Assembly (NCBI GenBank): GCA_964527995.1
Contig: CAZGRP010000055.1
Coordinates: 1-28,420, forward strand
Length of the DNA: 28,420 bases
From: CAZGRP01 sp964527995
GTDB lineage: Bacteria; Zhuqueibacterota; Zhuqueibacteria; Oceanimicrobiales; CAZGRP01
Direction: 5' to 3'
Shown: positions 1 through 9,851 of the stretch, one piece after another
Layout of the letters: every line of letters starts with the position of its first letter
Numbering within the stretch: position 1 is the stretch's first letter
The notes under the pieces: model-generated
The model's database searches: none
What the model was told of the DNA's origin: nothing
The model's input: the letters and a program-made list of their open reading frames with translations, nothing else
Position numbers and translations under genes: made by a program

Positions 1-100
1 AGGCCGCCAGGTCGAGCCGGCCCTCGAGGATCGCCTCCGCCAGTCCGCGGCAGTATCGAGTCAATGCCCCTGGCAAGCCTTTGCTCCCGGTAGCGTGCAC
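1..100 (-). CDS. partial CDS, N-terminal part of an unidentified protein
   Basis: On the minus strand a frame opens with GTG at position 100 and stays open to the window edge (33 codons). It contains the helix-like stretch ALTRYCRGLAEAILEGRLDL. It begins 18 nt after the aldehyde dehydrogenase stop, a spacing typical of the next gene in an operon. No clear Shine-Dalgarno precedes the GTG, and later TTG codons could also serve as start. The family cannot be recognised from so short a piece, so coding status rests on the open frame, its composition and its position. Confidence 0.35.
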   Translation of the reverse strand, partial: MHATGSKGLPGALTRYCRGLAEAILEGRLDLAA

Positions 101-118
101 TTGCGGACCGAAGCCTTG

Positions 119-1567
119 TTACCCGCGCGACAGAAATCGAATTACCGCGTGCGCGAGCCGGCCGTACGGCGGACGCAACAGAGAGGTCGCAGCCACCCGA
201 CTCTGAATGAAAACGCCCTTCCTTTTGGAGAACCGCTCAAACCCGTAGAATCCGTGATACTCTCCCATGCCGCTGGTGCCTACACCGCCGTAGGGGAGCT
301 CATTCTGGGCAAAGTGAAAGAGCACGTCGTTCACGGTCACGCCGCCTGAGACGGTGCGCCGCAGCACCTGTTCGATTCGCCCCGAATTGTCATCGAAGTA
401 GTACAACGCGAGCGGCCTCTGCTGCCGGCTGACATACTCGATGGCCTCATCGAGGCTGTCGTAGACTTGCACCGGCAGAATGGGCCCGAAAACCTCCTCC
501 TGCATCACTTTCATGTCGTCGCGGACCGGGTGCAGCAGCGTCGGCGGAAAAACGCGGTTCTCCTCGTTGCAGGCTTCGGCAGCGGGATTGATTTCGATCA
601 CCTCGGCGCCTTTGCGGCGGGCATCATCGACATAGTCGGCGAGACGGCGGTAGTGCGCACCATTGATGATGCGGGTATACTGTGGGTTGCGCACCAACCT
701 GGGGTAAAGTTTGGGAACGATCTTCTGCGCCAGTTCGAGAAAGGCGCCACGAAGCTCAGTCGGAACAAGTACGTAGTCGGGCGCCAGGCAGGTCTGTCCG
801 GCGTTGTAGAGTTTGCCGGTCAGGATTCGAGTCGCCGCCCGCTGCAAAGGGTAGTCGCGATGGATGATGGCGGGAGACTTGCCCCCTAGCTCGAGGGTGA
901 CCGGCGTGAGATTCTCGCTTGCTGCCCGCATCACCTTCTTGCCGATCCGGCTGGAGCCGGTGAACAGCAGGTGATCGAACGGCAGCGAAGCGAAGGCCGC
1001 GGCGACGTCCGCCCCGCCGGTGACGACGGTTACATAGTCGGCCGGAAAGAGCTGTGCGATCATCTTTTCGATGCGTTCGGCCGTGCGTGGCGCAAGCTCC
1101 GACGGCTTGATCATGGCATGGTTGCCTGCGGCAAGGGCATTGATCAAGGGGGAGATGCACAACAGCAGCGGATAGTTCCAGGCACTGATGATGCCGACAA
1201 CTCCCAGCGGCTGATAGAGGATGCGGGCCCGACCGGGACGGAACTGCCATCCGGAGGAGACCCGCCGCGGCTTCATCCACTGCTTCAGATGCCGGCGCGC
1301 GTGGCGGATTTCGTCAAGCAGCGGTACGAACTCGAGCGCCAGCGTTTCTTCCGTCGCCCTGCCACCGAAATCCTCCGAAATTGCGTTGACGAATTCCTGC
1401 TTCCGCTCGAGGAGCCCTGTCCGTAGCGCGTTTAGGGCCTCCATGCGACGGCCGTAATCAGGAGGGCGCTTTTCGAAAGCGGCACGCTGGGCGCTGAGTC
1501 TCGCGTGCAGCCCGGCCTCCAGACGCCAGCGATCCGCTTCGATCTGATTCGTTTGGACAACCGCCAT
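119..1567 (-). CDS. NAD(P)-dependent aldehyde dehydrogenase (coniferyl-aldehyde dehydrogenase-like)
   Basis: This is a full-length aldehyde dehydrogenase of 482 residues that oxidises an aldehyde to the acid with NAD(P)+. Seen in the sequence: the nucleotide-binding turn FTGSSRIGK (about 203-211), the general-base Glu in LELGGKSP (E226) and the catalytic Cys in GQTCLAPDY (C260). The short N-terminus and the GQTCLAPDY motif resemble class-3/coniferyl aldehyde dehydrogenases. The substrate cannot be read from the sequence; long-chain or aromatic aldehydes are typical for this branch. An in-frame TTG lies 15 nt upstream, but ATG at 1567 has the better ribosome binding site (GGGAGAG, 6 nt away). 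It starts 27 nt after the glnS stop, so it is probably co-transcribed with glnS. Confidence 0.9.
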   Translation of the reverse strand: MAVVQTNQIEADRWRLEAGLHARLSAQRAAFEKRPPDYGRRMEALNALRTGLLERKQEFVNAISEDFGGRATEETLALEFVPLLDEIRHARRHLKQWMKPRRVSSGWQFRPGRARILYQPLGVVGIISAWNYPLLLCISPLINALAAGNHAMIKPSELAPRTAERIEKMIAQLFPADYVTVVTGGADVAAAFASLPFDHLLFTGSSRIGKKVMRAASENLTPVTLELGGKSPAIIHRDYPLQRAATRILTGKLYNAGQTCLAPDYVLVPTELRGAFLELAQKIVPKLYPRLVRNPQYTRIINGAHYRRLADYVDDARRKGAEVIEINPAAEACNEENRVFPPTLLHPVRDDMKVMQEEVFGPILPVQVYDSLDEAIEYVSRQQRPLALYYFDDNSGRIEQVLRRTVSGGVTVNDVLFHFAQNELPYGGVGTSGMGEYHGFYGFERFSKRKGVFIQSRVAATSLLRPPYGRLAHAVIRFLSRG

Positions 1568-1594
1568 ATCGGTCTCTCCCAATCCCAGCCAGCG

Positions 1595-3304
1595 TCACGA
1601 TCCCGTTGCGGCCGCCTGCTGCGCCTTCTCGATCCTGGCCCAGGTGTCGCGTAGCGGCACGGTGCGGTTGAACACCAGTCTCTCCGGGGTCGAATCGACC
1701 GAGTCAACACAAAAATAGCCCTGGCGCTCGAACTGGTAGCGACTGCCGGGCGCCGCCCCTTTCAGGCTCGGCTCAACCTTGCAGGAGGTCAGCGTGACCA
1801 GCGAGTTCGGGTTCAGATAGGTCTTGAAGTCGACATCTTTCTCCGCCGTCGGATCCGGCGTCGTAAACAGTCGATCATACAGGCGCACCTCGGCGTCGAG
1901 GGCGTGTGCCGCTGACACCCAGTGCAGCGTCGCCTTCACCTTGCGGCCATCCGGCGACCAGCCCCCACGGGTCTCCGGGTCGTACGTGCAATGAAGCTCG
2001 ACGATCTCTCCGGTGCGCTCGTCCTTCACCACGTCGACGCATTTGATGTAGTAGGCGTAGCGCAACCGCACCTCGCGACCCGGGGCCAGCCGGAAGAACT
2101 TCTTCGGAGGCTCCTCGCGAAAGTCGTCGCGCTCGATGTAGAGCACGCGCGAAAACGGTACCTTCCGGGTGCCCATGGACGGGTCCTCGGGATTGTTGAC
2201 GGCCTCCATCGCCTCGACCTGGTCTTCGGGATAATTCACCAGGACGACCCGTAACGGCCGCAGCACCGCCATCACGCGCTGGGCCCGCTTGTTCAGATCC
2301 TCGCGCAGACAGTGCTCCAGCAGGGCGATATCGACCAGACTGTCCCTCTTGGCAACACCGATGCGGTCGCAGAAATTGCGAATCGATTCGGGAGTGTAGC
2401 CGCGCCGCCGCAGGCCGGAGATCGTCGGCATGCGGGGATCGTCCCAGCCGCTGACATAGCCGCCCTCCACCAGCTCGAGCAGGCGCCTCTTGCTGAGTAC
2501 GGTGTAGCTGAGATTCAGACGGGCAAACTCGATCTGACGCGGATGGTGGATCTTCAACTGGTCGAGGAACCAGTCGTAGAGAGGGCGATGGTCCTCGAAT
2601 TCCAGCGTGCACAGCGAGTGCGTCACCCCTTCGATCGAATCCGACTGGCCGTGGGCGAAATCGTACGTCGGGTAGATGCACCACTTGTCGCCGGTGCGGT
2701 GGTGCGTGGCGTGAAGGATGCGGTACATCACCGGGTCGCGCAGGTTGATATTACCGGCTGCCATGTCGATCTTGGCCCGCAGGACATGAGCGCCCTCCGG
2801 AAACTCGCCGGCACGCATGCGCTCGAAAAGATCGAGATTCTCCTCAACCGAACGATTCCGGTAAGGGCTCTCCTTGCCCGGCTCGGTCAGCGTGCCACGG
2901 TACTGTCGGATCTCTTCGGCGCTCAGGCTGTCGACATAGGCCTTGCCCTCCTTGATCAACTGTATTGCAAACTCGTAGAGCTTGTCGAAATAATCCGAAG
3001 CGTAGTAGAGGTGCTCTCCCCAATCATAGCCAAGCCAGCGCACGTCCTCTTTGATCGACTCGACGTACTCGGCCTCTTCCTTCATTGGGTTGGTGTCGTC
3101 GAAGCGCAGGTGGCAGCGGCCGCCGAACTCGGCCGCCATGCCGAAATTGAGGCAGATCGACTTGGCGTGGCCGATGTGCAGATAGCCGTTCGGCTCCGGC
3201 GGGAAGCGTGTGATCACTTTCCCTCCATAACGCCCCGATTTCACATCTTCGGCGATGATGTCGCGGATAAAGTGAGGAGGTGCTGTAGATTCCTTGGGTT
3301 TCAT
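1595..3304 (-). CDS. glnS: glutaminyl-tRNA synthetase
   Basis: Class I aminoacyl-tRNA synthetase of 569 residues that charges tRNA-Gln with glutamine in the cytoplasm. The start FPPEPNGYLHIGHAKS carries the HIGH signature (H43-H46), and the KMSKS-equivalent VLSKR lies at 269-273. Typical GlnS features include RFDDTNP near 68-73 and the C-terminal anticodon-binding beta-barrels. Length matches E. coli-type GlnS. I chose ATG at 3304 over the in-frame GTG at 3310 because AGG of the ribosome binding site sits 5 nt before the ATG and overlaps the GTG. It lies 81 nt downstream of the cysteine-desulfurase-like gene on the same strand. Its presence suggests direct Gln-tRNA charging rather than reliance on the GatCAB transamidation route. 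Confidence 0.97.
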   Translation of the reverse strand: MKPKESTAPPHFIRDIIAEDVKSGRYGGKVITRFPPEPNGYLHIGHAKSICLNFGMAAEFGGRCHLRFDDTNPMKEEAEYVESIKEDVRWLGYDWGEHLYYASDYFDKLYEFAIQLIKEGKAYVDSLSAEEIRQYRGTLTEPGKESPYRNRSVEENLDLFERMRAGEFPEGAHVLRAKIDMAAGNINLRDPVMYRILHATHHRTGDKWCIYPTYDFAHGQSDSIEGVTHSLCTLEFEDHRPLYDWFLDQLKIHHPRQIEFARLNLSYTVLSKRRLLELVEGGYVSGWDDPRMPTISGLRRRGYTPESIRNFCDRIGVAKRDSLVDIALLEHCLREDLNKRAQRVMAVLRPLRVVLVNYPEDQVEAMEAVNNPEDPSMGTRKVPFSRVLYIERDDFREEPPKKFFRLAPGREVRLRYAYYIKCVDVVKDERTGEIVELHCTYDPETRGGWSPDGRKVKATLHWVSAAHALDAEVRLYDRLFTTPDPTAEKDVDFKTYLNPNSLVTLTSCKVEPSLKGAAPGSRYQFERQGYFCVDSVDSTPERLVFNRTVPLRDTWARIEKAQQAAATGS

Positions 3305-3385
3305 GTTCACCTCATTGTTTCCTGCACGTCGGGTAACTCAATGTCTCTTCTGTTCAATGAAGCTCGGCGGCGCATGGTTTCCATC

Positions 3386-4630
3386 TCAGCCAGCCTGCGC
3401 CGATGCAGTGCCTGCGGCGATCTCACGCACACCGCGGACGAGGCGTTCAATCTCCTCCGGCGTCGTGTAGCAGGCGCACCCCGCCCGCACCACTCCCTCT
3501 TTCGCCAGTCCGAGCCGCTCCACGACCGTGGAGGCGTAGAAGTCGCCATGGGAGACGAAGACGCCCAGGCTGGCGAGCCTGCGGCTCACTTCGAGCGAGG
3601 AGACGCCGTCGACAGCAAAGGCGATCGTCGGCGTGCGATCGGCGTGGGGTGGCGGTCCGAACAACCGCACACGCTGTATCGACGCCAGGCCCTGCCAGAG
3701 CTGCTCGAGAAGGCGGTTGCCGCGCGCGTGCAGCTCGTCGTACACGGCCCGCAGCCGCGTTCTTCGGTCACCGCCGCCGGCCAGCGACGCCAGGAAATCG
3801 ACCGCAGCGGCAGCGCCGGCCATGCCCTCGAAGTTGGGCGTGCCTGTTTCCGCCTTCTCCGGCGGCTCATCGTGCGCCGGCTCGATTTTGGGAAAATCGA
3901 GCGACTCCAGAAGGTCGAGGCGGCCGTAGAGGACACCGATGTGGGGGCCATAAAACTTGTAGGCCGAACAGGCGAGAAGATCGCAGTCCCACTCGCGGAC
4001 GTCGATCAATCCATGCGGCGCATAGTGCACGGCGTCGACAAAGACCAGCGCTCCCACTGCATGCGCCAGGCCGACGACCCGGGCAACGTCGTTGACGGTC
4101 CCCAGAGCATTGGAGGCGGCGCCGATGGCGACGAGGCGCGTCCGCCGGCTGATCAGGCGCTCCAGGTGCTGCCAGTCGAGCTGACCCGACTCCGGCATCA
4201 TCTTCGCCATGCGCACAGTCGCACCCGTTTTGCGCGCCAGCCTGCGCCAGGGACCGATGTTGGCGTGGTGATCCAGCTCGGTAACGACGATTTCATCATC
4301 CGGTCCGAAACGGGCCGCCAGCGCCGCCGACAGATGGAACGCCAGGGTGGTCATGTTGGCCCCGAAGACGATCTCGGCCGGTGAGGCGTTCAGGAAGTCG
4401 GCCATGACAGCCCTGGCCCGGTCGACCATGGCGTTGGTTTCGACCGACGACGGGTAAGCCCAATCGGTGTTGGCGTTGTGGTGGTAGAGATAGTCTGCCA
4501 TGGCCTCGACCACCGGCCGCGGCACCTGTGTGCCACCCGGTCCGTCAAAATAGGCGACCGGGTATCCGGAATGAACCCGCTCCAGGGCGGGGAAGTGACT
4601 GCGGATCTCGGATTCAGAGGAAACGGGCAT
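3386..4630 (-). CDS. cysteine desulfurase-like PLP enzyme (class V aminotransferase fold)
   Basis: This 414-residue protein has the fold-type I, class V aminotransferase pattern: YFDGPGGTQVP near the N-terminus, TELDHHAN (118-124), VDAVHYAPH with the Asp that binds the PLP ring nitrogen (D199), and the Schiff-base Lys in SAYKFYGPH (K225). The overall sequence matches the VC1184-like 'cysteine desulfurase-like' subfamily rather than classical IscS or SufS. The C-terminal active-loop region reads RAGCACYTT (two Cys near 385-387) instead of the SufS RAGHHC motif, so true desulfurase activity is uncertain. No iron-sulfur scaffold genes are adjacent. An AGGAG lies 10 nt before the ATG. It is first in a probable operon with glnS and the aldehyde dehydrogenase. 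Confidence 0.88.
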   Translation of the reverse strand: MPVSSESEIRSHFPALERVHSGYPVAYFDGPGGTQVPRPVVEAMADYLYHHNANTDWAYPSSVETNAMVDRARAVMADFLNASPAEIVFGANMTTLAFHLSAALAARFGPDDEIVVTELDHHANIGPWRRLARKTGATVRMAKMMPESGQLDWQHLERLISRRTRLVAIGAASNALGTVNDVARVVGLAHAVGALVFVDAVHYAPHGLIDVREWDCDLLACSAYKFYGPHIGVLYGRLDLLESLDFPKIEPAHDEPPEKAETGTPNFEGMAGAAAAVDFLASLAGGGDRRTRLRAVYDELHARGNRLLEQLWQGLASIQRVRLFGPPPHADRTPTIAFAVDGVSSLEVSRRLASLGVFVSHGDFYASTVVERLGLAKEGVVRAGCACYTTPEEIERLVRGVREIAAGTASAQAG

Positions 4631-4683
4631 GGTCGGGCAACTCCTGTGGACTGAGTCGAAGGTCTAGCCTGAATCGTTCATGA

Positions 4684-4832
4684 ACCACCAAGACACAAAG
4701 CGCACAAAGCGCAAGGAATCAATAAGTTGGCAGGGCGATGAGTAAACGTGCCTTGCAAACCGAGCGACCCTTTCCCACAAAGCGTATGTTGCGCATCCTT
4801 TCTGACCCTTTGTGCTTCAGTGACTTTGTGGT
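4684..4832. repeat. small element with imperfect terminal inverted repeats (MITE-like)
   Basis: The intergenic stretch between the DUF885 gene and the desulfurase-like gene is bounded by inverted arms. The left arm begins ACCACCAAGACACAAAG at 4684. The right arm, read on the minus strand from 4832, begins ACCACAAAGTCACTGAAG. Both continue into GCACAAAG, with about 21 of 26 positions matching. Further CACAAAGCG copies occur inside (near 4703 and 4777). No ORF is present. A short palindromic-ended AT-richer island in a GC-rich genome fits a non-autonomous element or a dispersed intergenic repeat. No target-site duplication is obvious. Confidence 0.45.
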
Positions 4833-4853
4833 AGAGTTCGCAAACAATCCGGC

Positions 4854-6623
<1,770 letters not shown>

Positions 6624-7016
6624 GTCGCCGACTCCTTCGCTGGGGGATGAACGGTCGTTTCGGGGAACACGCAAGCCGCCTCGCAGGCTGCTGTAGCAGC
6701 CCAACATGGAACCAGCGTTCGGCGTGCGGGCAAACGAAGTGCATTTTACCCAGCCGAAGGCAAAAAGTCAAGGCCAAAGCGGCCGACGACGGCAACAGCC
6801 CAAACCGCAGCCTGCCACCTGCCTCGGTGTCTTTCTATCCTCGTGCCCACGCTTCGCCCGGGTACCGAGTCCAGGGCGCTTCGCGCCCGTCGCTGGTCCG
6901 CATCCGGCCCTCTGTTGAAAAAAGATTTGACACCGTAGCCAAACTGTCTTATACTTACCGTTTGAATTCGAAACGGAACCGCCGGCAGCCACCCTTTTCT
7001 TCAGACGAGAAAGCCC
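6624..7016. other. divergent intergenic region with two hairpins
   Basis: These 393 bases separate the DUF885 gene (minus) from the mannosidase operon (plus). They hold the plus-strand promoter listed separately and two perfect short palindromes: GGCTGC-TGTA-GCAGCC (6686-6701) and GGGCGC-TTC-GCGCCC (6874-6888). Neither is followed by a T-run, so they are not obvious terminators. They could be repeats or regulatory hairpins. Frames open through this region have poor composition and no ribosome binding site, and I do not consider them genes. Confidence 0.5.
6927..6955 (+). promoter_or_regulatory. sigma-70 promoter of the mannosidase/ABC operon
   Basis: TTGACA (6927-6932), a 17-nt spacer and TATACT (6950-6955) form a near-consensus promoter. 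Expected transcription start is about 6962, giving a leader of about 55 nt before the ATG at 7017. Just downstream of the -10, GTTT-N7-AAAC (6960-6974) has symmetrical arms and would be well placed as a repressor operator. That operator reading is an inference. Confidence 0.72.
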
Positions 7017-9773
7017 ATGCAACCCAGGCCGAAGAAAGTCTACGTTGTCTCCCACACCCATTGGGACCGGGAGTGGTACTTCCCCTTCCATCGATTCCGC
7101 CTGCATCTCAACCGGACGATGCACGAGGTGTTGAATCTGCTCGAATCAAATCCCCGCTACCGTCACTTCGTGCTCGATGGTCAGGCCGTCATCCTCGAGG
7201 ATTTCCTGGAGCTTTTCCCCGGGGAACACCACCGCATCCGCCGACTTGTCGAAGCCGGGCGGCTGTCCATCGGGCCGTGGTATGTTCTGCCCGACGAGTT
7301 CCTGGTCAGCGCTGAGGCCACAGTGCGCAACCTGCTGATCGGCGACGATGTCTGCAGCGGCTTCGGCCGCAGGCAGCGCGTTGGCTACATGCCCGACTCG
7401 TTCGGACATCTGGCGCAGATGCCACAGATTCTGCGGAAGGCAGGCCTGGACTCGTTCATCTACACGCGCGGAAACGGCGAGGAGCTGGAAAGGCTCGGCA
7501 TGGAGTATCTGTGGCAGGCGCCGGACGGCAGCACCGTGCTGGCCGTCAATCAACGCACAGGCTACTGGAACGCCTCATCGCTGGGGTATCGCGAGCTCTG
7601 GGAAGTCAACACCAACCGCGAGATCGATTTCGAACTGGCGGTGGATCAGGTGAGGGAGATGCTCCGACTGCATGACGCCTTCTCGAACGCCGACGTCTAC
7701 CTCTTCAACAACGGCAGTGATCATAAGCTACCCCAGCCCGAGCTTCCCGATCTCCTGGCGCTCTTCCGGAGAACCATCCCGGGCGTGGATTTCAAACACG
7801 CCTCCTTCGAGGAGTACGTCGCGGCGCTGCGGGATTCGGCACCGCGGCTGTCTAAATATCGCGGTGAGCTGCTCAGCGGAAAGTACCACTTCATCCTGTC
7901 GGGCGTGTGGTCGGCGCGCCTCTACCTGAAGCAGCTCAACGATCGCTGCCAGACTCTCCTGGAAAAGGCGTGCGAACCGCTGGCCACCTACTGCTGGGCC
8001 CATCTCGGTGTCGACTATCCCACCGAAGTCCTGAACTACGCCTGGAAGCTGCTCCTCAAGAACCACCCGCACGACTCCATCTGCGGCTGCAGCACCGATG
8101 AGGTCCACCGCGAAATGGTGCCGCGCTTCGAGGCGGTCGTGCAAACCGCAGAGCAACTCATTCGCGAGCGACTTGAGGCCATTGCCCCAGCACTGGGCCG
8201 GAACGAACAGGATGACAAAGAGACCGTGCTGGTAGCGTTCAATCCGCTGCCGCAGGTGCGAACCGAAGTAATCGAGAGGCTTCTGATTCTGGCGCCCGGA
8301 GTGGATATCCACGACCTCGAGCTGGTCGACGAGCGCGGCCGTGTGGTGGATTTCGACGTCGTCTACTCGCAGTTCGCCCAGAGATTCTGGAATCTCGATC
8401 TGCATGACGAAATCTACGCGGACGAGCAGCGGCAGAACTATGCGGTTCACTACCTTGAGGGATTCCCCCAGCAGAGAGTACGGAAGGGGTCGCGAAAGCC
8501 CAACGTGAACTGCTTTGCCGTTATTCAGTTTCTCGCCCGGGACGTGCCGGCGCTGGGGCATACACTCTATCGCCTGCAGCCGAAACGTGCAGCGCGACAG
8601 GTTGCTGAGGCCCAGGTCCGAATCAGCCGGAATCGCATCTCCAACGGCCTGGTGACGGTTTCGGTCCACCGGAACGGAACCTTCGATCTCACCGACCACG
8701 AAACAGGCGTCACCTTCAAGGGACTCCATCTCCTCGAAGACAGAGAGGATGTCGGTGACGAGTATGACTACTCCCCTTCGCACAATTCCGAGACCATCAC
8801 TTCCAGGGGGTGCCGGGGCAAGATCTCGGTTCTGGAGAGCAGCCGCTTTTCCGGAAGGCTCCAGGTAGAGTTCGACCTCCTGTTGCCGAAGGCGATCCGC
8901 AAGGATCGCCGCCGTCGCCTGCGCAGGCGAATCGCGTGCCGTGTCCGCACTCAAATCGGTTTGAAAGCCGGCAGTAAGCTGGTAGAGGTGGTGACGTTTT
9001 TCGACAACCAGGCGGAAGACCATCGCCTGCGGGCCCTCTTCCCGACGCCCATCAAAACTCACCGGCTGGTGTGCGACGGCCATTTCTACATCAACGAGCG
9101 GGACCTGCGCCAGCCGCGGTCGGAAGGTTGGGCCCAGGCTCCCACCGGCACCCACCCGCAGCAGGATTTCTCGCTGGTGCAGGACGGCCAACAGGGCCTG
9201 GCCGTCTTCAACAAAGGCCTGCCGGAGATCGAGGCCATAAAGGCGCGCAGCGGCACGATCCTGGCGCTGACGCTCCTGCGAGCGGTCGGCTGGCTGTCGC
9301 GTCCCGACGGACTGCACCGAGAGGGTCATGCCGGCCCCGCCATTGCCACCCCGGAAGCACAATGCCGGGGCGCGCGCCAGTTCCAGTACGCGGTTCTGCC
9401 CTTCAAAGGCGACTACCTGGCCGCAGGGATCAAGCATCTGGCGGATCGATACAAGTCTCCAATTCTGGTGCGCCAGGGGATTACCTACCTGGCGAAATCG
9501 GGCGGCATCAGCCTGCTGCGACCGAGAACCCGCAAAACCGTGATCAGCGCGGTGAAGAGACACCGGTCCCGGAACACGATGATTGTGCGCCTCTATAACC
9601 TGGATCACCGCAAGGTGCAGGAGACACTGTTGCTTGGCAAGCCTGCCCGGCGAGTCTGGGCCGTTGACCTGCTGGAAAACAGAGAATCGCAGCTCAAGAT
9701 TGAAGATCCCTATCGGGTTCCGGTGGCCCTGAATCGCCACGAGATCGTCACGGTCGAAATTGAGTTTCGATAG
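7017..9773 (+). CDS. GH38 alpha-mannosidase / mannosylglycerate hydrolase-like
   Basis: A 918-residue glycoside hydrolase of family 38, which hydrolyses alpha-mannosidic bonds using a Zn ion. Visible signatures are HTHWDREWYF (H13, D17: zinc ligands), GYMPDSFGH with the nucleophile Asp (D127) and NHPHDSICGCS (about 349-359) with a zinc-binding His. The pattern GYMPDSFG and the length resemble E. coli MngB, the 2-O-mannosyl-D-glycerate hydrolase, so the substrate may be a mannosylated compatible solute rather than a glycan. No signal peptide is present, so it acts in the cytoplasm on imported substrate. This fits the three transporter genes that follow on the same strand. The ribosome binding site is weak (GAGAAAG). 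Confidence 0.93.
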   Translation: MQPRPKKVYVVSHTHWDREWYFPFHRFRLHLNRTMHEVLNLLESNPRYRHFVLDGQAVILEDFLELFPGEHHRIRRLVEAGRLSIGPWYVLPDEFLVSAEATVRNLLIGDDVCSGFGRRQRVGYMPDSFGHLAQMPQILRKAGLDSFIYTRGNGEELERLGMEYLWQAPDGSTVLAVNQRTGYWNASSLGYRELWEVNTNREIDFELAVDQVREMLRLHDAFSNADVYLFNNGSDHKLPQPELPDLLALFRRTIPGVDFKHASFEEYVAALRDSAPRLSKYRGELLSGKYHFILSGVWSARLYLKQLNDRCQTLLEKACEPLATYCWAHLGVDYPTEVLNYAWKLLLKNHPHDSICGCSTDEVHREMVPRFEAVVQTAEQLIRERLEAIAPALGRNEQDDKETVLVAFNPLPQVRTEVIERLLILAPGVDIHDLELVDERGRVVDFDVVYSQFAQRFWNLDLHDEIYADEQRQNYAVHYLEGFPQQRVRKGSRKPNVNCFAVIQFLARDVPALGHTLYRLQPKRAARQVAEAQVRISRNRISNGLVTVSVHRNGTFDLTDHETGVTFKGLHLLEDREDVGDEYDYSPSHNSETITSRGCRGKISVLESSRFSGRLQVEFDLLLPKAIRKDRRRRLRRRIACRVRTQIGLKAGSKLVEVVTFFDNQAEDHRLRALFPTPIKTHRLVCDGHFYINERDLRQPRSEGWAQAPTGTHPQQDFSLVQDGQQGLAVFNKGLPEIEAIKARSGTILALTLLRAVGWLSRPDGLHREGHAGPAIATPEAQCRGARQFQYAVLPFKGDYLAAGIKHLADRYKSPILVRQGITYLAKSGGISLLRPRTRKTVISAVKRHRSRNTMIVRLYNLDHRKVQETLLLGKPARRVWAVDLLENRESQLKIEDPYRVPVALNRHEIVTVEIEFR

Positions 9774-9851
9774 CCCGATCTCTGGCGGCTGCCGGGCAGG
9801 GATGCTGTCGGATCCCTTCGCCTTTGTACTGACTCAATTGTTGACTGCTCC

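Noticed and set aside
2312..4384. 690-codon open frame on the plus strand opposite glnS and the desulfurase-like gene
   Set aside because: It lies antisense to two clear enzyme genes; GC-rich codon bias opens the opposite strand. No ribosome binding site or recognisable domain.
6874..6888. GC-rich hairpin as a terminator between DUF885 and mannosidase genes
   Set aside because: No T-run on either side, and both flanking genes start here rather than end.
7728..9740. 670-codon open frame on the minus strand opposite the mannosidase
   Set aside because: The plus-strand GH38 motifs are unambiguous; the antisense frame has no family-like sequence.
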